A DNA stretch of 48,101 bases, taken from assembly GCA_016217905.1 (NCBI GenBank), contig JACRFL010000015.1, forward strand, positions 1-48,101. The letters are read 5' to 3'. Position 1 is the first letter of the stretch. The number at the start of each line of letters is the position of its first letter. Origin of the DNA: Candidatus Kaiserbacteria bacterium. GTDB lineage: Bacteria > Patescibacteriota > Minisyncoccia > Phycocordibacterales > Phycocordibacteraceae. Made by a program: the position numbers and the translations under genes. The notes under the pieces are model-generated. The model saw only the letters and a list, made by a program, of their open reading frames with translations. It searched no databases and was not told where the DNA came from. Shown piece by piece: positions 25,841-35,654 of the stretch.

Positions 25841-26902
25841 ATGAATAAGGACATCCGCGTTTCCATCACCTCGGGTACCATCGTCACGGCGCTGGCCGTT
25901 GTCGCGGGCGTGTATATCTTCTGGCTCCTGCGCGATCTCGCGCTTCTCGTCCTGACCGCGATTATTATCGCCTCGGCCATCGAGCCGGGGATCGCTTTCT
26001 TCATCCGGCAGCGCCTGCCGCGCTTCGTGGCCGCCCTGCTCGTCTACGTACTCGTGTTCGGTTCAGTGTTCTCGCTCCTCTACTTTTTCTTCCCGCCTAT
26101 CATTGCGGACGCCGCCGATTTCCTCTCCGCAATGCCGCGGTATCTCGACACAATCAACATTCCCTCGTCATTCTCGAATATCGCGAACACGACAAACCTC
26201 ATAAGCAACCAGCAGGGGATACAGCCCTTCGTGCAAACGCTCCTTTCGTTCCAGTCCGTGTTTACGGTTGGGTCAAGCGGCGTGCTGCAACTATTCATTG
26301 CTTTCTTCGGCGGTCTCTTCTCGTTGGCAATGATTATCGTACTCTCTTTCTACTTTGCGCTTCAGGATACCGGGGTCGATGACTTCCTTCGTTTGGTGAT
26401 GCCGGTGAAATATGAAGAATACTCTGTTGATCTCTGGAAGCGCTCACAGAAGAAAATAGGACTCTGGATGCAGGGACAAATACTTCTCTCGGTTATTGTC
26501 GGCATACTCGTATATCTCGGCCTCCTCATTATCGGCATTCCGTATGCGCTTCTCCTTTCCGTCTTTACCGCAATAGCGGAAATCATTCCCGTGTTCGGTT
26601 CCTTGATGGCGGGGGCAGTCGCGGTCATCGTTGGGTACTCTTCCGGCGGCTTCCCGATCGCGGCGATCGTCGCCGGCCTCTACGTCGTCGTGAACCAGTT
26701 CGAGTCGAACCTCATCTATCCGCTCATCGTGAAAAAGATTGTCGGCATCCCTCCGCTCCTTGTCATCGTGGCGCTCATCGCCGGTTACACGCTCGCCGGA
26801 TTCCTCGGCGTGCTGCTCTCGGTGCCAGTCGCGGCGGTCGCCCTTGAGTTCATCACCGACTTCGACAAGCGCAAGCGTCGCGAGGCGCACAAAAGCGCGT
26901 AA
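25841..26902 (+). CDS. AI-2E family transporter
   Basis: Multiple TM helices; ITAIAEIIPVFGSLMAGAVAVIVG-like core, NQFESNLIYPLIVKKIVGIPPLLVIVALIAG. Confidence 0.94.
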   Translation: MNKDIRVSITSGTIVTALAVVAGVYIFWLLRDLALLVLTAIIIASAIEPGIAFFIRQRLPRFVAALLVYVLVFGSVFSLLYFFFPPIIADAADFLSAMPRYLDTINIPSSFSNIANTTNLISNQQGIQPFVQTLLSFQSVFTVGSSGVLQLFIAFFGGLFSLAMIIVLSFYFALQDTGVDDFLRLVMPVKYEEYSVDLWKRSQKKIGLWMQGQILLSVIVGILVYLGLLIIGIPYALLLSVFTAIAEIIPVFGSLMAGAVAVIVGYSSGGFPIAAIVAGLYVVVNQFESNLIYPLIVKKIVGIPPLLVIVALIAGYTLAGFLGVLLSVPVAAVALEFITDFDKRKRREAHKSA

Positions 26903-26903
26903 C

Positions 26904-28337
26904 GTGGAAAAAACTTTCTATCTCACGACGCCCATTTTCTACCCGAACGCAAAGCTCCACCTCGGACATGCGTACACCATGACGCTGGCCGATGCGCTGA
27001 TCCGCTACCAGCGCGGCGCGGGGAAGAAGACGTATTTTCTCGCCGGTTCGGATGAGAACACCCAGAAGATGGTCGATGCGGCGGCGAAAGCGGGAACAGA
27101 GCCGATGGCGTTCCTTGACGACATCGTGAAGAATTTCATGAAGCTCTACGCCTCTCTTGATATTTCATACGATCAGTTTATCCGCACCACCGATACGAAG
27201 GTTCACTGGCCGGGCGCGCAAGCTCTGTGGAAAAGGCTCGATGCCGCCGGCGACGTGTATACGAAGAAGTACGAGGGGCTCTATTGCGTCGGGCACGAGG
27301 CGTTTGTCACGGAAAAGGACCTGGTCGGCGGGAAATGCCCCGATCACGGGACCGAACCGGAACATCTGCGCGAGGAAAATTATTTCTTCCGCCTTTCGCG
27401 CTACGCGGATGTGCTGAAGGGGAAAATCGAGAGCGATGAGCTTCGCCTCGTCCCGCAATCTCGCAAAAATGAGATACTCTCGTTCATCGGGGACGGCTTG
27501 AAGGACGTGAGCTTCTCGCGTCCGCGCCGGCGCGGTTGGCCGGAAGGTCTCGGCATTCCGGTGCCGGGAGACGATTCGCAGATCATGTATGTGTGGTGCG
27601 ACGCGCTCGCGAATTATATTACGGCGCTCGGGTTCGGCCGCGATGACGCGCTCTACCGTGAGTTCTGGCCTGCGGACGTGCATGTTATCGGCAAGGATAT
27701 TTTGCGATTTCACGCGGCGATCTGGCCTGCCATGCTCCTCTCCGCTGGCTTGCCGCTCCCCAAAACGATTTTCGTGCACGGATTCATCACTTCGGGCGGG
27801 AAAAAAATGTCAAAGACGCTCGGCAATATTATCGACCCCGAAGAGCTTATCGAAACCTACGGCACCGACGCCGTCCGTTACTTCCTGCTCCGGCACATCT
27901 CGCCGTTTGAGGACGGGGATATCACGCGCGAAGGGTTCAAGGACGCGTACACCGCAAATCTCACCAACGGCCTCGGTAATCTCGTCGCGCGGGTGATGAA
28001 GCTCGCCGAAACGCATTTGGGAGAGTCTGTTGCGCGGCCGGAGGCGGCGCCATTTCCGCGAGAATATTCGGATATGTTCGACATGTTTGAATTGAATCGC
28101 GCGATTGATTTTGTGTGGGGTCGCATACAGGCGCTTGATGAGCGCATTACACGCGAAGAGCCCTTCAGGCTGGTGAAAAAAGACCCCGAAAGAGGCCGCG
28201 CGCTCATCGGCGAACTCGTCACCGAACTCTATTGGATAGCCCGTCTCTTGAACCCGTTCATGCCCGAAACAAGCGAAATAATAAAACGTGCGGTGCGTGA
28301 AAACAAAAAACCCGAGAATCTCTTCCCCAGGGTATGA
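26904..28337 (+). CDS. metG: Methionyl-tRNA synthetase (GTG start)
   Basis: FYLTTPIFYPNAKLHLGHAYTMTLADALIRYQR...FVHGFITSGGKKMSKTLGN. Confidence 0.97.
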   Translation: MEKTFYLTTPIFYPNAKLHLGHAYTMTLADALIRYQRGAGKKTYFLAGSDENTQKMVDAAAKAGTEPMAFLDDIVKNFMKLYASLDISYDQFIRTTDTKVHWPGAQALWKRLDAAGDVYTKKYEGLYCVGHEAFVTEKDLVGGKCPDHGTEPEHLREENYFFRLSRYADVLKGKIESDELRLVPQSRKNEILSFIGDGLKDVSFSRPRRRGWPEGLGIPVPGDDSQIMYVWCDALANYITALGFGRDDALYREFWPADVHVIGKDILRFHAAIWPAMLLSAGLPLPKTIFVHGFITSGGKKMSKTLGNIIDPEELIETYGTDAVRYFLLRHISPFEDGDITREGFKDAYTANLTNGLGNLVARVMKLAETHLGESVARPEAAPFPREYSDMFDMFELNRAIDFVWGRIQALDERITREEPFRLVKKDPERGRALIGELVTELYWIARLLNPFMPETSEIIKRAVRENKKPENLFPRV

Positions 28338-29131
28338 ACGCAAAATATGTGGACGCGCACTGCCACATCCAGTTCGACCAGTATGCGCATGACGAAGCTG
28401 AAATAATCGAACGGATGCGCGAGGAGGGCGTCGCGGGCATCGTTGTCGGCGTCGACCGTGCGTCATCGAAGAAAGCGCTCGTACTTGCGGGGAAACACGA
28501 GCATCTCTATGCCGCCGTCGGCCTTCACCCGAATCGTGTTGCCGAAGAACAGTTTGACGAAGCGATGTACCGCGCGCTTGCGGCGAGTTCGAAAGTAGTC
28601 GCGATAGGGGAGTGTGGTTTAGATTATTTCAGACCTGCGGAAGTGAATGAAGCCGTCAAAAATGCACAGACAAAGCTTTTTAAAAAACACCTCACACTCG
28701 CTGTCGCACTCGATAAGCCGCTCATTATCCATGTGCGACCTTCGCGAGGGACGATGGATGCGTACCACGACCTGATAGAAATTTTGAAAGAAGAAAAAAC
28801 GAAACAACCAAACCTTCGCGGCGACGTCCACTTCTTCGTCGGTAGTGTGAAGGAGGCCGAGGCGCTCATCGCACTCGATTTCACGCTCTCCTTCACCGCG
28901 GTCGTCACGTTCGCGCGCGATTACGACGAGGTTATCAAGGCGGTACCGCTCGCCTCGATACTTTCAGAAACCGACGCTCCCTACGTTGCGCCAGAGAGCC
29001 GCCGGGGCAAGCGCAATGACCCGCTTGCGGCAGCAGATGTCGTGCGCACCATCGCCCGCATCAGGGGCGAGGACCCGGAAATTGTTCGTCAAACGCTCCT
29101 CGCGAATGCGGAGTGCCTGTTTGCTCTGTGA
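28334..29131 (+). CDS. tatD: TatD family hydrolase
   Basis: YVDAHCHIQFDQY...IGECGLDYFR...LIIHVRPSRG...SETDAPYVAPE. Confidence 0.93.
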   Translation: MNAKYVDAHCHIQFDQYAHDEAEIIERMREEGVAGIVVGVDRASSKKALVLAGKHEHLYAAVGLHPNRVAEEQFDEAMYRALAASSKVVAIGECGLDYFRPAEVNEAVKNAQTKLFKKHLTLAVALDKPLIIHVRPSRGTMDAYHDLIEILKEEKTKQPNLRGDVHFFVGSVKEAEALIALDFTLSFTAVVTFARDYDEVIKAVPLASILSETDAPYVAPESRRGKRNDPLAAADVVRTIARIRGEDPEIVRQTLLANAECLFAL

Positions 29132-29158
29132 GAGATGTCGTGCTAGGATATCGCCATT

Positions 29159-29650
29159 ATGTCGAAGAATCAGGACGAAGAGACGTTCGCGGATGAGATG
29201 CTCGACGATGCGGGCTCCGAGCCGCGCGTGTATGAGCTCGGTTTCCACCTTGATCCCGAACTTCCCACCGAGGAGGTGAAAAAGGCGTATCAGGCGGTGT
29301 GCGGGCTTATCAGCGGGAAGGGTACCCTTGTCGCCGAAGGCGAGCCGGAGAAGACCCAGCTCGCGTACACCATCTCCCGTCAGGAAGTCGCCGGTCGCCG
29401 CGACTTCGACTCGGCGTATTTCTCTTGGATCGTGTACGAGGCGGACGCATCGAACCATGCGGATATCATCGCCGCAGTTTCTGCGAACAAGCACATCGTC
29501 CGCTTCATTGATCTTCTTACGACAAAGGACGCAGCCCGCCATTCCGTCGAGATGCGCGCGATTTCCATGAAAATGCCGGAGCGCGCGGAAGACGCGAATG
29601 CAACACTAGGCACCGAGCTGGACGCGGCGCTTGAGAATGCGATAATGTAA
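29159..29650 (+). CDS. rpsF: 30S ribosomal protein S6
   Basis: VYELGFHLDPELPTEEV...KTQLAYTISRQEVAGRRDFDSAYFSWIVYEA; upstream of ssb-rpsR. Confidence 0.85.
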   Translation: MSKNQDEETFADEMLDDAGSEPRVYELGFHLDPELPTEEVKKAYQAVCGLISGKGTLVAEGEPEKTQLAYTISRQEVAGRRDFDSAYFSWIVYEADASNHADIIAAVSANKHIVRFIDLLTTKDAARHSVEMRAISMKMPERAEDANATLGTELDAALENAIM

Positions 29651-29653
29651 ACC

Positions 29654-30118
29654 ATGTACCTCAACAAAGCATTCCTCTACGGCAATCTCACCCGCGATCC
29701 GGAGTTGAAGGCGCTGCCTTCCGGAGGGCAGGTTGCGAATTTCGGCATCGCGACGAATCGCACCTACAAGGACAAGAACGGGCAGAAGCAGGAAGCGACG
29801 GAGTTCCACAACATCGTCGCCTTTGGCCGCACCGCCGAAGTCATCGCGCAGTATATGAAAAAAGGCCGTCCGATCTTCGTCGAGGGACGCATCCAGACGC
29901 GCTCGTGGGACGATAAGGAAAGCGGCAAGAAGAATTATCGCACCGAGATCGTCGTCGATAACTTCCAGTTTGGTTCGTCAGCAGCTGGCGAAAATGGCGG
30001 CAGAACTGGTTTGCCGGCGAGCGTGGACGGCGCTCACGAAGAGCAGCCAGCGCCCAAAGACGACGAAGCGATAAAGTACCCGGACGAGGAAATCAATCCG
30101 GAGGACATCCCCTTTTAA
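29654..30118 (+). CDS. ssb: Single-stranded DNA-binding protein
   Basis: MYLNKAFLYGNLTRDPELKALPSGGQVANFGIATNRTY...INPEDIPF acidic tip. Confidence 0.97.
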   Translation: MYLNKAFLYGNLTRDPELKALPSGGQVANFGIATNRTYKDKNGQKQEATEFHNIVAFGRTAEVIAQYMKKGRPIFVEGRIQTRSWDDKESGKKNYRTEIVVDNFQFGSSAAGENGGRTGLPASVDGAHEEQPAPKDDEAIKYPDEEINPEDIPF

Positions 30119-30127
30119 ATTATTTCT

Positions 30128-30334
30128 ATGGCCTACCAAGCTGAACGCGAAGAGATAGAGATCAAGAAGTTTATCGACTACAAGGATGTCGCATATTTAA
30201 AGCTTTTCACCAATCCGCACGCGAAGATGCTCTCTAAGAAGCGCACGGGCATCCCCGCCGCCAAGCAGCGCGACATCATGCAAGCCATCAAGCGCGCCCG
30301 CTACATGGCGCTTCTCCCGTACGTTTCCGCATAA
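30128..30334 (+). CDS. rpsR: 30S ribosomal protein S18
   Basis: FIDYKDVAYLKLFTNPHAKMLSKKRTGIPAAKQRDIMQAIKRARYMALLPYV. Confidence 0.96.
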   Translation: MAYQAEREEIEIKKFIDYKDVAYLKLFTNPHAKMLSKKRTGIPAAKQRDIMQAIKRARYMALLPYVSA

Positions 30335-30367
30335 CAAAAAACCGCCGTTAGGCGGTTTTTTGTTATG
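30330..30367. terminator. Bidirectional terminator, perfect 18-bp arms
   Basis: GCATAACAAAAAACCGCC-GTTA-GGCGGTTTTTTGTTATGC. Confidence 0.95.
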
Positions 30368-30938
30368 CCTTCTCCACCCGCTCAGCATATTCGCCGCTAT
30401 CCGTATTTATTCTGATAATGTCGCCCGCTCTGATGAAGAGCGGTACATTCACTTTTGCTCCCGTGACAAGCTCGACAAGTTTATTACCGCCCGAGACGGT
30501 ATTGCCTTTGACCGCTGGCGGGGCATCTTTCACCGCAAGCTCCACCTTGACCGGTATCTTTATCGTCATCGGCCGCTCTTCATAGGTCAGCACTTCGACG
30601 GGCGCATTTTGTACAAGCCATTGCACCTTGTCGTGCACCGTCTCTTCAGGAAACGAGAAACGGTTCTTCGGGTTGCCCGTCTCCGCGAACCAGCTCTCGC
30701 CGCGGTTGGTGTAGAGGTACTGCGCCTGCATGTTGCTGATGTCCGCTTCAGTCACGGTCTCGTTCTGGTGGAAAGAGATTTCGATGACCCGGCCGGAGAC
30801 GAGATGCCGCAGCTTCGTCTGGTTCACCGGCTTTCGCATCTGCATGCGGAAGACATGCGACGAAAGCACCTCATAAGGCTCGCCGTTATAGTCGATCACG
30901 GTCTTCGGAAGGATTTCGTTATAGGACAATACAGCCAT
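30363..30938 (-). CDS. efp: Elongation factor P, divergent
   Basis: MAVLSYNEILPKTVIDYNGEPYEVLSSHVFRMQMRKPVNQTKLRHLVSGRVIEISF. Confidence 0.9.
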   Translation of the reverse strand: MAVLSYNEILPKTVIDYNGEPYEVLSSHVFRMQMRKPVNQTKLRHLVSGRVIEISFHQNETVTEADISNMQAQYLYTNRGESWFAETGNPKNRFSFPEETVHDKVQWLVQNAPVEVLTYEERPMTIKIPVKVELAVKDAPPAVKGNTVSGGNKLVELVTGAKVNVPLFIRAGDIIRINTDSGEYAERVEKA

Positions 30939-31016
30939 GGTTCTGAAACGTAGCGTGTATGGGAATCGTTATAAAAAGTGCCGCCGGAGGCAGATTGGGG
31001 TATGCTACCAGATGCC

Positions 31017-31595
31017 ATGAGTTTTTCAACTGCAGAACCCGACGCGCTCTCCGACGCAGAGGTGCTCGCGCGCTCTCGGAAAGAGCCCGATCTCTTCGCA
31101 CTTCTTGTTCGCCGTTATGAAGCCGCTCTGCTCCGCCGCGCGAAGACGATACTGAAAAGCCCCGAGGACGCCGAAGAGGCGGTGCAGGACGCCTTCACGA
31201 GAATGTATCTCTATGCGGACAAGTATCATGCGCAGGAAGGTGCCAGTTTTTCTTCCTGGGCGTACACGATACTCAACCGCGTTGCGTATACCAAATACGT
31301 TGCGCGAAGGAAAGAGTGGGAAAAGACTGCGGAACTAGAACCCGCACAGTACGAATCGTTGCCGGACGCGAAGGCAGAATTCCTCGAGGACCTCTCGATA
31401 CGGGATGAGGTTATCGCCGCGCTCGCGAGGCTGCCCGAAGCCGCAGCGAGGATCCTGCGGCTGCAATTCGTGGAGGGGAAGAGTCAGGAGGAGATCGCGG
31501 AATCGGAGCGCCTCTCGATCCCCGCCGTGAAGACGCGCATTCACCGCGCCAAGAAACTTTTCAAACAAGCGTATGATGAACAACACTATGACTAA
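31017..31595 (+). CDS. Sigma-70 family (ECF-like) RNA polymerase sigma factor
   Basis: DAEEAVQDAFTRMYLYADKY...FSSWAYTILNRVAYTK...KSQEEIAESERLSIPAVKTRIHRAKKLFK. Confidence 0.94.
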   Translation: MSFSTAEPDALSDAEVLARSRKEPDLFALLVRRYEAALLRRAKTILKSPEDAEEAVQDAFTRMYLYADKYHAQEGASFSSWAYTILNRVAYTKYVARRKEWEKTAELEPAQYESLPDAKAEFLEDLSIRDEVIAALARLPEAAARILRLQFVEGKSQEEIAESERLSIPAVKTRIHRAKKLFKQAYDEQHYD

Positions 31596-31905
31596 CGAAC
31601 CGTCGAACATCGAGCGCATCGTGATGCAGCGCGTGCATCTCATTCGCATGCTCAAGCTCGTCATCTCGACGGCCATATTCGCGGCTCTCTCATTCGTCGC
31701 CGCGCTCTGGGGTATCGGTAGGGAAGTATGGGTCGCACGCGTGCTCGAGAATGCCCCCGTCGGCCCGGAACACATTCTCGCGTTCTATCTCGCCGCGTTC
31801 ATGCACACCCGCCTTATCGTCCAGGCGCTCGTGATACTCACGCTCCTGTCGTTTCTGTTCCTCGCGCGAGAAACCGTTCGTTTCTTCCTGGTCTCTCGCG
31901 CTTAG
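31573..31905 (+). CDS. Two-TM small membrane protein, candidate anti-sigma partner
   Basis: Overlaps the sigma gene by 23 bp; two hydrophobic helices. Confidence 0.75.
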   Translation: MMNNTMTNEPSNIERIVMQRVHLIRMLKLVISTAIFAALSFVAALWGIGREVWVARVLENAPVGPEHILAFYLAAFMHTRLIVQALVILTLLSFLFLARETVRFFLVSRA

Positions 31906-32951
31906 CTATCGGCAAGCTTCGCCCTGACCTGTTTCAGGAGCTCTTTCGCGGCGTCTTTATTCTCGCGCAGGTAGGTGCGCGTCGCGTCGTAGCCGACGCC
32001 AAGCTTTTGTTCGCCCATCTTGTAGGTAGCGCCCGACTTTGCCACGATTTCAAATTTTTCGCCGAGCGCGATAAGCTCGCCTTCGCGGCTGATGCCTTCG
32101 TTGTAGAGGAGATCAAACTCCGTCGTCTTGAAGGGTGCGGCGACTTTGTTCTTCACCACCTTCACCCGCACGCGCCCGCCGACCACCTCCTCGCCCTTTT
32201 TTATCGAGGCGATGCGGCGGATGTCGAGGCGCACCGAGGTGTAGAACTTCAGCGCCTTGCCGCCCGGGGTGGTCTCAGGGTTGCCGAACATGACGCCGAT
32301 TTGCATGCGGATTTGGTTGATGAAGATGACGATTGTTCTGCTGCGCGACACGATTGCCGTGAGCTTCCGCAAGGCCTGGCTCATGAGCCGCGCCTGCTTG
32401 CCCACGTGTTGCTGGCCCATCTCGCCCTCGATCTCATCTTTGGGCGTGAGCGCGGCGACGGAGTCGATGACGATGACGTCGATGTTCCCGCTCCTGACAA
32501 GACTCTCGACGATATCGAGCGCTTGTTCGCCCGTGTCCGGCTGCGAGATAAGGAGCTCAGGGAGCTTCACGCCGATGCGCCGCGCGTACTCCGGGTCAAG
32601 CGCGTGCTCGGCGTCGACGAATGCCGCGATGCCACCGGCCTTTTGCGCCTCGGCTATGACATGCAGCGCGAGCGTCGTCTTGCCGGAGGATTCCGGCCCG
32701 AATATCTCGACGATGCGCCCGCGGGGAAGGCCGCCCACGCCCAAGGCGGCGTCGAGCCCGATGGAGCCGGTCGATATCGCGGGTATCTTCTGCGGCGTGC
32801 CGGCTCCGTAGGTGGTGATCGCCTCGTCCCCGAACTTGGTGCGGATTTCCTTCAATGCCTGCTCAATGGATTTTTGCTTCTCGCTCTTGTCTGCGCTCGC
32901 TGCGGAAACAGTCTTCGCTATCTTTTCCTTTTTTGGTTTTCCGAATGCCAT
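31902..32951 (-). CDS. recA: Recombinase RecA
   Basis: [26 protein letters not shown]...[13 protein letters not shown]...[26 protein letters not shown]. Confidence 0.99.
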   Translation of the reverse strand: MAFGKPKKEKIAKTVSAASADKSEKQKSIEQALKEIRTKFGDEAITTYGAGTPQKIPAISTGSIGLDAALGVGGLPRGRIVEIFGPESSGKTTLALHVIAEAQKAGGIAAFVDAEHALDPEYARRIGVKLPELLISQPDTGEQALDIVESLVRSGNIDVIVIDSVAALTPKDEIEGEMGQQHVGKQARLMSQALRKLTAIVSRSRTIVIFINQIRMQIGVMFGNPETTPGGKALKFYTSVRLDIRRIASIKKGEEVVGGRVRVKVVKNKVAAPFKTTEFDLLYNEGISREGELIALGEKFEIVAKSGATYKMGEQKLGVGYDATRTYLRENKDAAKELLKQVRAKLADS

Positions 32952-32955
32952 AGTG

Positions 32956-33309
32956 TTAATTGTTAGTTTGTGGTTGGCTGTTTGAAGTTGGTACGAAAAT
33001 GCTGCGCACGGCGGTCACCGACTTCCCGAAACGGTCGGTAGCGACGAAGGTAAGTATAGAGCCTCCGCGGGGAAAGGTAAGAGTTGACGAGAAGTTTCCT
33101 TCCTGGTCGCGAAGGACCGAAGCGCCGTCCATCGTGAGGAGGGCGACACGCGGTGCTTTCCCCCGGACAGTGACGATGCCGTCCGGGAAAGAAGCGTTGT
33201 CTGCGGGGGAGGCTACGGAAAGGGAGGGGCCGGCCGCAAGCGGCCACGCTTCCACGCCCCCGTAGCCGGCGAGGAGGAAGAGAACGGCGAGCAGGAGGTA
33301 TTTCGTCAT
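32956..33309 (-). CDS. Secreted/membrane-anchored Ig-like domain protein
   Basis: [53 protein letters not shown]...[10 protein letters not shown]. Confidence 0.75.
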   Translation of the reverse strand: MTKYLLLAVLFLLAGYGGVEAWPLAAGPSLSVASPADNASFPDGIVTVRGKAPRVALLTMDGASVLRDQEGNFSSTLTFPRGGSILTFVATDRFGKSVTAVRSIFVPTSNSQPQTNN

Positions 33310-33322
33310 CGCGTGCCTGCGG

Positions 33323-35524
33323 CTAGAAAGCCGCCCCGTCTTCCTCCAGCGTGTCGGCGGGGGACGGCGCGCTGTGCCTGCCGGTGGCGGAGAGCACCTC
33401 GCGCGGCTTGCTGCCGTCGGCGGGGCCGATGACGCCCTTTGCCTCAAGCACGTCCATGAGCCGCGCCGCCCGCGAGTATCCGATCTTCAGTTTTCGCTGC
33501 AGGTAGGACGTCGAAGCCCGACCGACCTCTTCCACCGCGGCGCGCGCGTCCTCATAGAGATCGTCATCAATGTCTTCGTCATCGAAGCCGTTGCGTATGA
33601 GTCCGATGACGTCATTCGACTCGGCCCCATTGGGGCCGAAGTCGATGCTCGAGAGGTTTCCGGCGTTGCGGCTCTTGATGTAGCTCACCACTTTCTTCAC
33701 TTCGTTCTCGCTAATGAACGCCGTCTGGATGCGCACAGGCTTCTGCATGTCGCTTGAGAGGTAGAGCATGTCGCCCGCGCCTAGAAGCGTCTCCGCGCCG
33801 GCGCCGTCGAGAATGGTGCGCGAGTCTATCTGGGAGGCGACCTGGAGCGCCATGCGCGTCGGCACGTTCGCCTTAATGAGGCCGGTGATGACATTCACCG
33901 ACGGCCGCTGGGTGGAAAGGAGAAGGTGGATGCCGACGGCGCGCGACATCTGCGCGAGGCGGACGATCCCCGCTTCAAGCTCGCGCGGGTACGTATGCAT
34001 GATATCCGCGAGTTCGTCAATGACGATGAGGATATAGGGAAGTGCCTCGGGGAGTTCCGCGCCGCCCTTCTTCTTCGCCGGCTCGAAGATGGTGGCGTGG
34101 TAAGAATCGATATCGCGCACGCGCTGTGCCTCGAGGATGTTGTAGCGGCGCTCCATTTCTTTGGCCGCCCACTTGAGCGAAAGGATGGTCTTCTTCGGAT
34201 CAGTGATGACGGGCGTGAGAAGGTGCGGGATGCCGTTGTAGGCGGTGAGCTCGACGCGCTTCGGATCGATCATGATGAAGCGCAGCTGGTTCGGGCCGTT
34301 CCTGTAGAGAAGGGAGGTGATGATCGCGTGGATGGCGACGGACTTTCCGGAGCCGGTTGCGCCCGCGACAAGACCGTGGGGCATCTTCGCGATGTTCACG
34401 TAATGCGGCGTTCCGGTGATATCGCGTCCGAGCGCGGCGAGGAGCGGTTTCGCGCTTTCGGACCACTCGGGAGCGCCGAGGAGCCCGCCGAGACCGACCA
34501 TCGCCTTTACCGAGTTGGGCACCTCGATGCCGACGAGCGATTTCCCCGGAATGGGCGCCTCGATGCGCACGGGGTGCGCGGCGAGCGCGAGTTCGAGATT
34601 GTTCGCGAGCGACACGATCTTCGAAAGCCGCACGCCCTCGGCAGGCTTCACCGCGTAGCGGGTAACGGTCGGGCCGACCGACACCTCGTCCATCTCGAGG
34701 TTGATGCCGAAATTCTGGAACGTGCGCTTGATGATATTCGCGTTCGCCTTGATGTCGCCGACGCCCGGCTTGCCGCGGTCCGTTCCGAGTAGGGAGAGCG
34801 GCGGCGCTTCGTACTCGGCATCGAAGTTTGCGATGCCGGTTCCGGGGGTTTCTGTCATCCGGTTGAAGACGGTGACCACCGGCTCGCGCTCCGGCTCTTC
34901 ATCGGCGCTCTCCGTTCTGGAAGCGTCGCCGTCTTCGGGGACCCCGACGACGGAAAGCTCGTCTTCCTCGAACGGCTCCTCGTCGCGCCCTTTGTGCGCG
35001 CGCAGGCGTTGCCAGATCGAAACCGCGTTCTCGCGCAGGAGCGCGCCGAGCGCCTCAAGGTCGGCCACGATGGCGAGGCCGACGCTAATCGTCGCGATAA
35101 GGAGCACAAGCGCTCCCCAGAAACCGAAGAAGCTCGCGAGCATCTTCCCGCCCCAAACGCCGACAACCCCGCCGAGGCCGGAATCGGGGAAGAGACCGGC
35201 GAAAGTGAGTACCGATGCGCAGATGATGAGGGTGCCCGAGGCGGTGAGCGGGGCGATCGTCGGGCGGCCGAAGCCTGCGTAGAGGCCGATCAGGATGAGA
35301 GCGACGGGCAGAAGGAACGCGCCGACGCCGACGACAGCGTAGCTTGCGGAGAGGACGGCGCCGCCAACGGGACCCGCCGCGTTGAACATCGCGAGAATGA
35401 GCAGGACTCCCGCGGCAAGGAGCACGATTGCGGAGGCGTAGCGAACGAGAGCGTCGTACCCCCGGACCTCTTCGTCGCGCCCCTTGCGAGTGCGCCGTGC
35501 GCCGTTGTTATTCTTGCGGCCCAT
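33323..35524 (-). CDS. ftsK: DNA translocase FtsK/SpoIIIE
   Basis: N-terminal TM helices, HGLVAGATGSGKSVAIHAIITSLLYRN, FIMIDPKRVELTAYNGIPHL, gamma domain. Confidence 0.97.
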   Translation of the reverse strand: MGRKNNNGARRTRKGRDEEVRGYDALVRYASAIVLLAAGVLLILAMFNAAGPVGGAVLSASYAVVGVGAFLLPVALILIGLYAGFGRPTIAPLTASGTLIICASVLTFAGLFPDSGLGGVVGVWGGKMLASFFGFWGALVLLIATISVGLAIVADLEALGALLRENAVSIWQRLRAHKGRDEEPFEEDELSVVGVPEDGDASRTESADEEPEREPVVTVFNRMTETPGTGIANFDAEYEAPPLSLLGTDRGKPGVGDIKANANIIKRTFQNFGINLEMDEVSVGPTVTRYAVKPAEGVRLSKIVSLANNLELALAAHPVRIEAPIPGKSLVGIEVPNSVKAMVGLGGLLGAPEWSESAKPLLAALGRDITGTPHYVNIAKMPHGLVAGATGSGKSVAIHAIITSLLYRNGPNQLRFIMIDPKRVELTAYNGIPHLLTPVITDPKKTILSLKWAAKEMERRYNILEAQRVRDIDSYHATIFEPAKKKGGAELPEALPYILIVIDELADIMHTYPRELEAGIVRLAQMSRAVGIHLLLSTQRPSVNVITGLIKANVPTRMALQVASQIDSRTILDGAGAETLLGAGDMLYLSSDMQKPVRIQTAFISENEVKKVVSYIKSRNAGNLSSIDFGPNGAESNDVIGLIRNGFDDEDIDDDLYEDARAAVEEVGRASTSYLQRKLKIGYSRAARLMDVLEAKGVIGPADGSKPREVLSATGRHSAPSPADTLEEDGAAF

Positions 35525-35633
35525 AATATACGTACATTGTAGCACCGCCGCGCGTCGTCTCCACAGCGTAGGTGCTTTGGGTTTTGCGTGTTCGCGCACG
35601 CGCCGCTTGCGAGGAGAGAGGTACGGCGTATAC

Positions 35634-35654
35634 TGTCCCATACGATATGGGACA
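35634..35654. promoter_or_regulatory. Candidate operator palindrome O1
   Basis: TGTCCCATA-CGA-TATGGGACA overlapping the end of a TATACT -10 and the start codon at 35647. Confidence 0.8.

Noticed and set aside
31728-32966. 412-aa plus-strand ORF
   Set aside because: Antisense shadow of recA; no recognisable domain.
33926-34792. 288-aa plus-strand ORF
   Set aside because: Antisense to ftsK; composition reflects codon complementarity.
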